From Actinernus sp. WN-2022 (taxonomy: Eukaryota; Cnidaria; Anthozoa; Actiniaria; Actinernidae), in assembly GCA_030867875.1 (NCBI GenBank), contig JAOWCC010000237.1, positions 8,181,713-8,245,712 of the forward strand: a stretch of 64,000 nucleotides of DNA. Direction: 5' to 3'. The notes under the pieces were generated by a model. The model was not told where the DNA came from and searched no databases. It saw only the letters and a list, made by a program, of their open reading frames with translations. The translations under genes were made by a program, and so were the position numbers. This document shows, one piece after another, positions 33,490 through 44,813 of this stretch; positions within the stretch are counted from its first letter, which is position 1, and each line of letters starts with the position of its first letter.

Positions 33490-34906
33490 CGCTTACCTTA
33501 CCCGCGAATTTTTTTTTTGTTGTAAACAAAGTTCCCGCGATATCACACCATCATTGTACTGGCTGTGTTTTTCTTCCGGTTTGTTTATCGGAAGTTGCCA
33601 AAAACCTTCATCGGGGTGGTGTGTCAAGTTGCAAAGCAGCCTATACGAGGGAGATTAGGGAAAATATGTCAGCTGTCCATTTCTTTGCTGGGGACTCTAG
33701 ACGGGAGCTCATTCGACAGTTTGATTTAAAAAAAATTGATGACCGTTATAAATCCTTATGATAGCTCATATCTGTCCCAATCATAGGGAGAAAATCTGGA
33801 CCAGTGTGACGGTTTCTAGGAAGCTTTTGCGAGTGTGTACCACTCGATATCGTCGTGAATTACCACCAAAAACTTAGCTTGTTTACTATTCTTCAACATT
33901 TTGAATGTCAGAGAGGGAGCAGGAACCTGGAAGTTTTCTTTTTTCGGCAACATTCTCGCGCGTCTCGCGCGTCTCGCTTGTCGGCCATGAATTTAGTTGC
34001 CTGCCTTGTGTATTTTTATGTAGTTGGAGAGATGAGCCACAGGAAGCCCGAGCTATATGTAAACAAACCTGAGCCACAGGAAGCCCGAGCTGTATTATGA
34101 GCGCGCGCTAAAATCAACACACAACAGCAGAATCAAGTCAAAAGGTATTTTATTTCACAATTTGCTAATAAATCAGTGACAAATACACATAATGGGAGGA
34201 TGGTTAGCCTGTGATGGAACACATCGAATGTATTCCTGTCCGGCAATAACCAACTGTAATTGACTGCACATAATGGATCCATCGTGGCGCTCATCTGATA
34301 TTCAAGAAAATGTATATAGCAGGGAAATATTGCGAGTCCTTATAGTAAGTATCGATAATACAACTTTATAGTTAATATATACTTGTTGTTGTTGAAATTA
34401 GGCAGTTCAGGAATAGTGCATTTACAATATTATTACAGAATTGATTAGGATATTGATAATAATTTTACCTTCGATTCCTAGATCGAGGACGCAGCCAACT
34501 TCTTTCCTGCTGGGAGATTCGTTTATAATTATCTAACGCCCATTTCCAGTCTTTGTCATTACCAATTTAAGTTTCCATCATGTCTTAAAATGTATCCAGC
34601 AATAAGTTATTTTCATGTTATGGGAGTCGGAAACAAAAACATTTGAATAATAGACATAGGCAGTAGCTCACTTCTAAGTGCTTCATTCTTGATTGTCATT
34701 AAATTCTCCAAAACGTCAAATGCCTTTATCGCTGATCCAAATTTAAACATGCAAATTCGTCTGAGGGTTCGGAAACCTAACCTGTCCTTGTAAAAACCAT
34801 AAATTGCTTGGCTAGTCACTTTAGCACCAATCATGATACTGCATAATAGCAATGAGAACGTTAATAACATCGAGGGTGGGTGTTTAGATGGGCCTGGTCG
34901 TTCTTT
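33490..34906. other. No recognised gene
   Basis: Contains a small plus-strand ORF ending MSAVHFFAGDSRRELI (33669-33761) that I do not recognise. A 21-bp direct repeat GAGCCACAGGAAGCCCGAGC occurs at about 34032 and 34070. An 85-residue minus ORF (34613-34870) is probably chance. Confidence 0.4.
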
Positions 34907-36728
34907 TCACTTAGCCGAGTCCGCATTTACCTGTGAACAGTTGTTCACTGAGGCACACGGAATACTAGAAACTTCTTGAACAATATTTCCACTTAATTTT
35001 CGGTTACGCAAAATCAACTGAAACGTTACAATTTCTTGCTCTTTACGAATGTCGCGAACCTCAGCACTAATCTTTAACTGATCACCATAACCTAACGAAC
35101 AATGGTGTGAAATATCCCCTTCGAAGGTATTGACTTTACCTTTCTCGATTTGGCTGTTAGTTTTTGGAGTAGACTTCTCTGACTCATTCATGATCAGAGG
35201 AACAAATTCTCTGGATGGCTCACTTAGCACCACCATATCACTACACTCCGATACAACCTTAGTACTTGAGGTGCACTCTAGCTCCTCGAAAACAATGTTC
35301 GCCTCTTGCCACTCATTGTAAATGGTGTATTCTATTCTTCATACCAAATTGTACGATATTCATTTTGTGTACTACATACTAGGTTAAGCGCACTTTCTAT
35401 TGTGAGGTCCATCGGAACATCTACAGAGTCGTGATCTAACAAAGCAACGCTAGGCTCCTCGGGAAAATTATGTTCTAAGTCTATAGTCTCCCCAGGTCCG
35501 TGGTCATCAGTCACTGGCTCCTGTGTACTTTCCCTCTCAACAAAATCGCTATTCGGGTGATTTTCGGGAAACATGGGCTCGATTTCTATTGAATCAAGAT
35601 CTGGTGTCACTGCCTCTACAGCGTTATCAATAACTGCTATGCGGTTACTCCCCGGGCCTCTATTTAATGTATTTGTACGCCCTCTAGGGTCATTTGAGTT
35701 AACTGGGCAATTAGTAGCTAAGTGTCCAACTCGCTGACACCTAAAACAAACGGGTCTGCCATCACTTCTCCGTCCCCCGCGATAATTATCACTTGTAGGG
35801 TATGAAGTATTACTTGAGACTTAGGTCCTCCCCCCCTGAGGTACCTGCTGGTTATTCCTGAACTCCACACGTAGATCTCTACGAAACTGACGTATTTCTT
35901 CTCGTATATCGGCCGTGAATTTGCCTAATTCCGAAGAAATTAATTCGGCAATATTTGGATGTATATCTTTGGGGGTTTCTAGAACTGCAACTTTACTAAG
36001 TTTATCCTCCTTATCCGGAATTAATTTAGCCAAAATCTTAAGAAAAGACGTCTTAATCTTCTCTGGATGAAGGTTTTTCTAGGTCAACTGTTTGATCTAC
36101 GGAAACCTTGAGTCTAGCTAAATTTTCTGCCTCTTCATACGTGGAAGGTCTTTGCATTAGTACCTCGCGCTTAATGTCTTCTCTTTACCCCTGAACAAAA
36201 TAATGCATCTTATCCTCATCATTCACTTTTAGCCGACAGCATGCTTCACTTATGTTATCGATATAACTCTCTAACGATTCATTAGCGACCTGTTTACGAT
36301 TAGAAAGCTGTTGCCTCAGCCGATACTTCATGTCACTAGATGAGAACCTTTTCACAAGAGCGTCCTTTAGCAACGAGAAATCTTCTCTAGTCGCGGGGCC
36401 TAAAGTGAAATACCAAGTCTCGGCCAGACCCGACAAATTACATGCCAATTCAGCAGCAGCTGTCTTACTATCTGGTGTCTCTCCTTTCAGAGCCAGCTGG
36501 TTACTAAACTTAGTTAACCACTGATTAATGTCTTTATTCTCATGGCCAGTAAACGGCTCTAATTTTTACGCGCTTTTGATTATTCGGGGGAGCCTTATCG
36601 AGAGCCGCTTGCATTCCAAACATTAATTTCACTTCTAGCTCCTTTTCTTGAGCTTTCATTAAATCTTCTAGGGATTTATCCCTTTCCAAAAATAACTCTT
36701 GAAGCGTTTTATCTTGACCTGCCAACAC
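34907..36728 (-). pseudogene. Retrotransposon gag fragment with CCHC knuckle
   Basis: Pieces: a helical N-terminus (36728-36540, LQELFLERDKSLEDLM); a Retrotrans_gag domain (36448-36185) with LSGLAETWYFTLGP, LVKRFSSSDMKYRLRQ and SLESYIDNI; a linker (36033-35821); and one CCHC zinc knuckle CFRCQRVGHLATNC at about 35755-35710. Acidic sequence of unknown function follows (35610-34907). Frameshifts and stops occur at most junctions. No protease, RT or integrase follows, and no LTR was found. Gypsy-group by the gag domain. Confidence 0.7.
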
Positions 36729-36734
36729 TGGCTG

Positions 36735-36804
36735 AGGTCACACGACAGAGTTAAATCGTGATTAAGCCGTGCTAAATCATGATTAAGTCTAATCTGTGTG
36801 TGAC
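36735..36804. repeat. Short imperfect hairpin, transposon-end-like
   Basis: GGTCACACGACAGA on the left and TCTGTGTGTGACC on the right pair imperfectly. ATCGTGATTAAG and ATCATGATTAAG recur inside. It may be a terminal repeat of an unidentified DNA element. Confidence 0.4.
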
Positions 36805-37059
36805 CCTAAAAATACCCATTTCTAGACTACGCCAGACGCCGATGTAACTGAGACCAAAAGCGGCACAGTTCAAATAAATAACTCTCCATCTAAATCGTCT
36901 CAAATAGTAGGATTTAGAAGCGGCTTTATCTAAATCTCAATATGCGAACCAATCATATGCGAGTTCGTGACAGGGGATGTCAACAGCTTGTCTAGCAATA
37001 TTGGAACTAGTCTAATCACCCGCCATTATAAACTTTCAAGTTTCCCCGCCAGTTTTATC

Positions 37060-37121
37060 ATGGCCGAGCGTAAGCCGTATAATCACTTCCAAATCCCTCC
37101 GGGTTTCAAGGCTAACTGGAG
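37060..37121 (+). CDS. Possible first coding exon
   Basis: ATG at 37060 reads MAERKPYNHFQIPPGFKANWR and then meets AG|GTAAAA, a possible donor. No second exon was found. The proximity of the hairpin at 36735-36804 raises the chance that this is the 5' exon of a DNA transposon gene. Weak evidence. Confidence 0.2.
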
Positions 37122-37203
37122 GTAAAAATCACTCGAATATTGTTTGGACATATTTCAGAATTTTTTTTAATGAATTGCAAACTTTAGTTATAGTCCTTGG
37201 GAT

Positions 37204-37483
37204 TTACATTTGACATTTGTTTATCATTTTATCAACTTTGGTAAAAACATGTTCGTCCGGATCGCAAAAATTGTCAATAAAATTTGCTTTAGACTTAGAA
37301 TGGGTGAAATGCAAGAGTGTTAAGGTTATCGGGGTTCCAGTAACAGCTAGAACCATGCTGCAATTCAAATAAGGCCGAGTGGAATTCATTATCTTCTAAA
37401 AACATAAAAGGCAAAGCATTGCCTAAGCATTCGTAACATAAATAACTGATTGATAGGCGATGTACAATGTATTTCATCAGCAC
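37204..37483 (-). pseudogene. Possible LINE ORF2 N-terminal fragment
   Basis: Two frames read CLGNALPFMFLEDNEFHSAL, LNTLAFHPF and then KANFIDNFCDPDEHVFTKVD. The CLG.LPF...DD.EF..AL and FNPF-like spacing resembles the segment between zinc finger and endonuclease in some cnidarian CR1-like LINEs. From memory only; no zinc finger or endonuclease is visible beside it. Confidence 0.3.
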
Positions 37484-37744
37484 TGATTGTTCTATGTTTA
37501 GAATGGGTTACGCACGGTGTGAACTACGAGAGCAGCTCGAACAGTGAACAGTTTTAGAATTTAAATACAGTCTTTTGCTGCAACATGTGCATACTGATTT
37601 ACTTTTGATCTTTTTAGGCATCTTTCAATTTAATGGAAATATTAAAGAATGTGATATACTATATCGCGTCGAATTAATAGCAATGATCATTACAAACAAA
37701 GTCAAATGATTATGATAATAAAAAAAACAACGATATAACCTAGC

Positions 37745-38562
37745 TTTAGCTTTGGTCTGCATTGGTTTGCCCTGTATAGATTGGATTAACTTGTGCTGGA
37801 ATCTTGACCACTGAACTGAGCTTGATGGATGCTTGTACTGGCTCCTTGACTTTCATAAACCGGTTCCCGACGTGTTTTTATCACCAGCCGGTCCATGTTG
37901 AAATAAGCATACTTCCCTTACTGACGAGCTTTCTTCAGCGCTTCTTGTTGTTCCTTTCGCCTTTGCAATAACTCGAGTCGAGTAGTCTTCGTTCGTGTAG
38001 ATGCCTGTGCCCTTTAGTAATTTACCTACTCTTAGCGTTGATTCTTTATCCTTGTATCGTAGGAATTTAAGTACGATCTGTCTTGGTCTGCTACCATTTG
38101 TCATTCGCTTACCGGTACGATGTGCTCTTTCGATCTCAACATTCTTTGGGTCAATCTTTAACTTAGATTTCAACAAGTCTTTAACTTTGTTTTCCGTTGA
38201 ATTCCAAGATTCGTTATTCTCTTCTGGTAATCCGTCGATTCTTACATTGTTTCTCCGGATTTTCTAAGTAGTCGTTCTTGTCCTCAAAATCGGCCAGTTC
38301 AACTTGTATGTATATAGGTTAGTTTTTCGCTTAATTCATCAACAGTTTCCAACTTGCTGGTCGCTTCGTCTATGTCTTTCTGTGGGTATTGAATACTCGC
38401 CTTAAGATCTGCAACTTCACGACTCAAATTGTCAAATCGGCTATTAAAGTTGTCTATTAATAAGTTACCAAAAGATTTGAAACTATTCTCTTGCACCTTC
38501 AGTAACTCTTTTACGATTTATAGGCTGATAGAATCGGAGCCTGATTTTTGTGCATCCGCCAT
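37745..38562 (-). pseudogene. L1/Tx1-like LINE ORF1 (RNA-binding protein)
   Basis: From an ATG at 38562 (MADAQKSGSDSISL) there is a TAA after residue 14, then the same frame continues as a coiled coil (LLIDNFNSRFDNLSREVADL, to 38299). After a frame change the RRM/CTD-like part reads NVEIERAHRTGKR, IVLKFLRYKDKESTLR and GIYTNEDYSTRVIAK (38176-37853). This is the layout of L1-type ORF1 proteins that coat the LINE RNA. A GC-rich 5' leader of about 170 bp separates it from the DIRS fragment. The ORF2 partner is absent. Confidence 0.75.
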
Positions 38563-38744
38563 CTTTGAACACGTGGAACAGAAAAATGGAGGACTTCGCT
38601 CTCAAGCTCGGCCACGAGGGCAGGACGCAGTACATCTGGAAGAGATGAAGCCAAGGCTGTGAGCTGACATGTGCGCCAGTATCGGCATGTTATCAATAGA
38701 GTCGGCCGAAAAGTTAGCACAAAGCATAGAATAGAAAGTGCCCC

Positions 38745-40140
38745 GGCGTGTGTAGCCTGCTAATCGAGTCTGCCAAAGTGTTACGCACGCCTTCCAAGTA
38801 AACTGCAGTGATGTGAAAATTGTAAAAGGCCGACAGCCAGAAAAGCTCTCGCAATTCCTGCATGATAACGCGATTAGTCGTCGTACCCTTGTTGATAATC
38901 TGAACTGCTGCTTGATTGTCGCTATGAATAATGATGCGCTGATTAGCCCAAGCCTTGCACCATCACTTCGCTGCGAGAATAATAGCTAAAGTCTCCTTGT
39001 GGTTTATGTGCAGGTGTGCCCAGTGCGGGTTATCGAGCGCGAAATTGTGATAGAACCAATCACCTCGAAAGTAACCACCCGCCGAGTGACGGCATGCATC
39101 TGTGTTTACATCCACTGTAGGCACCGACTCTAAAAATAGGCGTTTGCCATTAAACACGCGAAGAAAATCTACCCACCATGCGATATCACGGTGGAATTCT
39201 GCATCAAGTCGGATCCTAGCGGAAGGTGATAGTGAATTCATAGTGTCAAGGATTCTCCGCAGAAACGTGCGCCTGCCATAAATAATGCGACATGAGTAAT
39301 TAAGTTTGCCAGCCAAGCTTTGCAGTTGTTTCTTACTCGCTCGGCGTTTGTTTTGAAACTGGAGAAGGAGTTGCTGGAGGTCATCCAGTTTATCTTGTGG
39401 CAACGTCATGGAACATTCCGTCGTATCTACCTGAATGCCTAGGAAAGTTAAGCACTGTGTAGGGGGGACTAACTTGCGCTCGCTTACAGTGAAGCCCAAA
39501 TCTACCACCAGGTCTAAAAGGGTATCATACGCCAATTTGCATTCCTCGAACGTGTCCCCTACAACTAGAAAATCGTCTAGATATACAATGACGTTATGGA
39601 ATCCGCGTCGCGCCATCATGAATCTAACCGACTGCATTATTCTGTGAAAGATACCGGGACTGCTTTTCGCTCCGAACGGTAAACGTGTATCTTGAAAATA
39701 GGTATACTGCCTATCGCCTGTAAAACGCCATTTGCAGCCGGTTGCCCGGTAATTGCCGGGCGGTACGCATGTCTGAGGTCAATTTTGGCCATGAATGATT
39801 GAGGCCGAAGCATTTTGACCGCATCGTCTAATGATTGAAATCTTAACGTATCGGCATTGATATAGTCATTGACTACTTGGCCGCGCGCGAGCAGTCGTGA
39901 ATAAGGCGGATTTCAATCGGTGGTTTAGCTGCTGCTGTAACGTAATTGCCTTGCGCTATCTCGTCGCGAATAGTTTGCTCAACTGGCGGTCGATGAATGG
40001 GATTAGTCGCTGACCTATAATTATCCATCTCGACCTCGGCGAAATTAGTGCCTACTGGCATAAGTTGGAATCCTTCGAGGACGCCGTAAGCCAGAAACGT
40101 TTTGTCCTCGTCAAATTCCAGCTCTGTTAGCCATTTAGCA
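38745..40140 (-). pseudogene. DIRS-like reverse transcriptase and RNase H
   Basis: RT begins with MPVGTNFAEVEMDNYRSATN and EIRLIHDCSR (40061-39873), KIDLRHAY and, after a frame change, LPFGAKSSPGIFHR (about 39670), then VIVYLDDFLVVG with the catalytic LDD (39600-39560). LQSLAGKLNYSCRIIYGRR follows, and the RNase H domain reads VDVNTDACRHSAGG, HINHKETLAI, IIHSDNQAAVQII and NTLADSISRLH (to 38745). The RT/RNase H signature and the gag upstream point to DIRS1-like elements. The tyrosine recombinase that should follow is missing: the LINE leader begins there. Confidence 0.75.
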
Positions 40141-40175
40141 CAGTTCAGCGGATTATTGGTTACTGTCGTGGTTAG

Positions 40176-41343
40176 TCATACTGGTGTTTGCCCCGGTGTT
40201 TGCGTAGCGGGATGGGCAGTATGCGTCATGTGGGCATGGCAGGGGTGTGTTTGACCACACGCCCTTCCGCCCGACACTTTGCGATTGCATACATGCACGT
40301 AGTTACATGTTTGCATGGCACAACCTTTAGTATTAAAGTTACGGCATATTATTCTACCCTCTGCAGTGAAAACCGCTACAGTCCCACGGGGGTTATTAAA
40401 CTGATTAGGTTGTGTACGTCCTGGTGTGAATTTTGTTAGCGGTGTGAGAAAGACCGTGTGCAAATGAGTGGAGTCGAAACTCCATGAGTAATTATATACC
40501 GCCTGGAGTATCGTAAAGCAAAATCGACTTCCAGTTATACATGCCAGCTAGTTCCATAATTTTTACGGTATAACAGGTAATTCTGAATGTCAGATTGTGA
40601 TGCTAATTTTCCCTCTGCCATAAGGGCATTGAAAATTCTCGTGTTAGCTATCACCCACTGGGGTGTAGTTACTGTCCCTAGCTTGGGCTTTTTAGGGCCA
40701 TAGGTTACTACCAGTTTTGCTTGCCCTTGGTAGCCCAAGGTTTCCTCGTCATCTAACGGAATGATGATGTCGAGGTAATCAATAACGAGTTTTGGTTTCT
40801 CACCCTGTTTTATTTTTCCTGGTGTGAGGAACATCGCTGCGACGTCCGGCACCTTCGGCGCTACGGCAGAATTCGCCGAAACAGCGGCTGCGGGGCTTGT
40901 CCATGTCGTCGCGTCGCTGCTGCCGTCGCACTCTGCTTGAGTAACTCATCCAGCGGCGTTAGCGCGTCCCCATCAAGCGGCAGGACTTTCCTCATGTCCT
41001 TTGCAGTCATCAACTGGTCCGGGGCCCCTTGAGGCTGGCTCTTGAGTTGTTTGACGGCCTCGCGCTTCAGGTACACTTTCTCCCGAAGGGCCTCTATATT
41101 TTGTTGCCGCCGTAGGTCCTGTTCCTCCAGCTCAAGCTGTTTAAGCTGGTCGGCATCGTCCTCAGCTGGCACTGGAGACTTTGAAGGAGTGACATGGCAG
41201 TCGGCATTCTCGCGCTTTATATACGGCGAGCTAAGAGAGCTTAACTCCCGGCCTTCGCAGTGTTTAGACGGAATCCCCCACGAGTGGTCGTCTCTGGGTG
41301 TGTTACAACCCGGGCAGAAGCTTGTTCTCTTTGATGCTGACAT
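40176..41343 (-). pseudogene. DIRS-like gag
   Basis: Start at 41343 (MSASKRTSFCPGCNTPRDDH, with a CxxC pair). A Glu/Arg-rich coiled coil (LELEEQDLRRQQNIEAL) is followed after a break near 40860 by LVIDYLDIIIPLDDEE (40852-40535). A Cys/His-rich C-terminus follows after another frame change (CRNFNTKGCAMQTCNYVHVC and GQTHPCHAH, 40463-40176). The C-C-H-C spacing and the downstream RT fit a DIRS-type nucleocapsid. At least two frameshifts. Confidence 0.65.
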
Positions 41344-41560
41344 CGTGATATTGATAAAACGGCTAAATACACTTATCAAACTCATTATTAAGTCATGAAG
41401 CAAAGGAAATCACTGACCGATATTAAAACGATCTTTCATTCTACTAGAGATTTCGTCCTGATTTACATAAACTTTGGCTTCGCTTTTCTCGGCCAAAATA
41501 AGTTGTATCGCCAAAATAACTGAAAACATGACTCTCTACATTTAGATGTTTGATAAGTAA

Positions 41561-41658
41561 GATAAAGAATTCGTGTCCGATCTTTATCCGATTTACAAAC
41601 TCTCGCTTTTCAGCTCGAGTTTATAAATCGGATAAAGATCGGACACGAATTCTTTATC
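41561..41658. repeat. Foldback repeat, ~42-bp arms
   Basis: GATAAAGAATTCGTGTCCGA (41561 on) is exactly mirrored at 41639-41658. The pairing continues to the central GAG...CTC with a loop of about 14 bases. Confidence 0.85.
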
Positions 41659-41691
41659 TACTACATAGAAAATATAACCCCCCCCCCCCCC

Positions 41692-41995
41692 TCTCCCTAC
41701 ATTCCCCATTGAAAACCTACCTTTGTTATAAGCTCCTGGAAGCTCCATACTGTAGCTTTATTGGAGAACACTTAACAGGAGTTCACTAGGCCAACATCAC
41801 AGGGAAGTACAACATGTAGGAATAACTATGCCTGCGAAAAATAGAAATATAGGCATGAATATATTATGCTATTTGACATGAGGCAAACCTAGTTAACATA
41901 TAGAGAAAAAAATAACCTTCCCTTAATTCCCTCCACGTATATTCCCTGTTGAAAACGTACCTTCGTTATGAGCTCCTGGAAGCTCCATGTGTGGG
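41692..41995. repeat. Two-copy direct repeat, ~60 bp
   Basis: Segments at 41695-41757 and 41935-41995 share CCCT-CATATTCCC-like starts, TTGAAAAC, TACCTT, GTTAT and AGCTCCTGGAAGCTCCAT, separated by about 240 bp. Confidence 0.6.
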
Positions 41996-42626
41996 CCCTG
42001 AGGCCATAATATTTTAATTTATTATACTATTATTAAATGATACAAAACCCATATTATTAAAAATGGGTTTTGATAAACTGATTTGCAAATCTCTAATAAC
42101 AGTAAATAAGAGCAAATGTTGAGTGTCCAGTCTACATAATGCTACAAAGTATGCACATGTACAGTAAGTTTATTTCAAGTCCTCATTAATTATTCACGAG
42201 GTATTCAGCCAATCCAATGGTCTGATTTTAATCCCTTGAGGACACTGGATACCTGGTCTAGTCCTCCTAGCAGTAACTGGAAAAGTTTCTAGTTACTGGA
42301 ACAAGTTGTTCCAGTAACTGGAAATTTTTCCAGTTACTACGAATAAATTATTGAAAAACATCATGGCATGCATAATTACTCTTTTATTGATCAGATTAAA
42401 CAATTTCCTTTCAAATTCCATTCATTATCATTATGAGGTGGATACACCTCTTTTACTAAGTTAGATTATCATCCAAGTGCATTAAACCATGAAATAAACT
42501 GAAACTTGCACATCAATCAATCATCCGTCCGTTGATAAAGATACATTGGATATAATATCTATTTATATGAATTTACTTAACACAAAAGAAGATTCTCTCT
42601 CGGCTGAATGCACTGTAAATGATAAT

Positions 42627-44155
42627 TTAAGGCTTTCTGATTTGATTAATGATTACATTGCAATTATTGCCACTTATGTTAATTGGCCCATCGGAAGCAT
42701 ACTTCCATCCGGGCGGTTGTGGAGGTGCTACATTATTAGACATACTTAAGCTTTCATCTTCTCCCAAAATCTCATCAAAAAAGCTATCCAATTCGTCTAT
42801 TTCAAAAACAGGCAATTCTTGTTCAGTTGAACTACTAGAAGCACTCGGCTTAGGCTTACTTTCAATAAAATCCTGCTTACTGGGTTTTACAGGACCCAGA
42901 ATTTCTGAAACATTTTGTTCCTGCTCCTTGCTCGATTTCTCATATGCAAAAAGAGCATTACTAGTGTGGCCACTACGACTCCGAATTAATTTCTCTTCTA
43001 CTTGAGCATTAAACAATTTAGTTACAGTTGTAACACGAAGACTGTGGCTCGTTTTTCTAGGAGCTCCTATTGCGGCACACAAATTAGGGAGTATTGCATT
43101 TAAACTGTGAATACCAACTGGAGCATTCTTAAACGATATATCGTTTTCAAATGGCTGAAAGTAAAACGCCTTATTCTTAACAGCTAAACTATTGACTTTC
43201 TCATAATAAAGCTTATAAATAGAAACTAGGCATCGCTCGTGATTCTCTTCCCCTACACTATGACATAAGTGTCTTACTTTCCTTGATGTTTTTTTCAAGT
43301 CTGAGATCCCCCCATGATACGTCTTAGATGAATTCTCCTTAAATGTAATAGTTTCCGAGTCTACTATAATATCAGAAAGCCTTAAACTACGATGCTCCTT
43401 CGATCTCATTCCAAATAATTTCCCATTATAGAAATAAAGTGTATTAAGAATAGTCTTAGCTGTTAAAGGTCCAAATAGTCCGCTTTCCCACATCTTGTCT
43501 TCCTCCATGTCAGACATTGGTAGTTTTTCTGTATTCTGGTTTATGATCCCCATTTTGTGCACGTCTTTCATCTCGGCATCTAAGACTTGACGCAGATAGC
43601 TGAAACTGAGAGCAGAAAATAACATGTTATCTTTATGCAATGAAAAAATAGCTTCTATAATATGAGTAATACCTCTAATAGAACATGCATATAATATACT
43701 ATGTATACAGCATACCTTTCATTTGATTTATTCATCATATTTACATCCGACCGGCCTCTCGACTCCAAATATCTTTTTAGGGAAGCAACAATCTGATACA
43801 GAGTTTTTGCCGGGTATCTCTCTCCTTTCTTGTTGCACACCTCTTGGAGAAATTTGGAAATCCAAAAATTAAGTGACGGCACACTCATTTTTTCCCATGG
43901 CTTAATATCCAAGTTTTCAACTTCCTCGTGAGGTACAAATGTTGACTGACTTTTGGGTTCAAAAGTGGCCATCTTGTTTTCTCTATTATCACGCCATTCA
44001 GTAAAGATGTTCACTGCCCAGTTATTCTTGTATAATGTTGCTTTTGGGATAGCATTTTTCAATTTTAAATCTTGTTCCTTCGGCGCTAGAGGTTTTCTGA
44101 ACCGCTTTAGTGGAGGCTCAAACTCGTCAGAGGAATCGGTTGCTCTTGACGCCAT
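42627..44155 (-). CDS. Crypton-type tyrosine recombinase (DUF3504-like), two exons
   Basis: Exon 1 (44155-43716) ends AAAG|GTATGC; exon 2 (43605-42627) follows TCTGCTCTCAG. Their join is in phase, 472 residues, no internal stop. N-terminal half: a SAM-like core-binding segment, NWAVNIFTEWRDNRENK and KKGERYPAKTLYQIVASL. Catalytic half: FGMRSKEHRSLRLSDI (first Arg), TSHSLRVTTVTKLFN (H-x-x-R), RSRSGHTSNALFAYEKSS (second His region and candidate nucleophile Tyr). The C-terminus is acidic and ends GPINISGNNCNVIINQI, a tail often seen in this group. Such proteins are Crypton transposases or their domesticated relatives (KIAA1958/QRICH1/ZMYM-like). No terminal repeats are expected for Cryptons. Splicing is predicted, not proven. 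Confidence 0.78.
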
Positions 44156-44214
44156 GCTGGATTTGCACTGAACTGAACCGGAAAACTGTAACTCGCAACG
44201 CAGGCTTGATTTAG

Positions 44215-44475
44215 CATATCCCGAGAGACTATGCCTTTAGAAAACATCATTACTTGAAAGCAATATGTACGAATGGCATGAATAGCACTGATTATTATTA
44301 TGATTGCTCAATAAAGTTTTGTTCAATTAACACTGAACTAGCTTAATTGAAACCAGTAACTGTAACAGGTAATGCAGCTAACATATCCCGAGAGACTATG
44401 CTTTAAAAAATATTTGATTGCATTATGAACAAAAGGCAATTGAATAGCACTGATTGTTCAATTAACTTTGCTCTT
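44215..44475. repeat. Direct repeat upstream of recombinase gene
   Basis: CATATCCCGAGAGACTATGC occurs at about 44216 and again at 44384. Each copy is followed by AATAGCACTGATT and TTCAATTAAC at similar spacing. Two diverged copies of a ~100-130-bp unit. Confidence 0.6.
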
Positions 44476-44614
44476 CATAATAACAGTGATTAAAAGAATT
44501 TGTAGCCCTATTTTCTCGATATTTTTTAGTTTTCCTTGCAAAATACTAAACTACCAGCAACTTTTATTTGTCTTTGATTCCTCCCGAATAATTAATGAGG
44601 AGTTGAAGTCGTTC

Positions 44615-44744
44615 AAAGTCCTCCAATTTCGGACTGGACGGGGATTTCAAGTCCTTGCAATTAGTTCCAGTCCTCGGCTGCGCCTCGGACTGGAACAAAT
44701 TGCGCGGACTTGAAATCCCCGTCCAGTCCTCATTGTCGGACTTT
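44615..44744. repeat. Foldback repeat, ~60-bp arms
   Basis: GGACTGGACGGGGATTTCAA and its inverse complement TTGAAATCCCCGTCCAGTCC sit symmetrically around the centre TCGGCTGCGCCTCGG. The arms also share GGAACWAATTGC. It lies about 70 bp past the 3' end of the Helentron coding region. Confidence 0.85.
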
Positions 44745-44813
44745 AAACATTACGTGATAACATCAATATTGGAGAACAGTAACATTACTATATGACATTG
44801 TATTAATAACATT

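Larger units (their letters stand above)
41404..42626. other. Repeat-rich intergenic stretch
   Basis: Apart from the hairpin and direct repeats listed separately, no coding region is supported. A 14-base C run lies at 41678-41691. GTAACTGGAA and TTCCAGTAAC pairs form small inverted repeats at 42270-42350. Confidence 0.5.

Noticed and set aside
41042..41398. 118-residue plus-strand ORF
   Set aside because: Serine-rich antisense translation of the DIRS-like gag coiled coil.
42649..43005. 118-residue plus-strand ORF
   Set aside because: Antisense of the recombinase gene.
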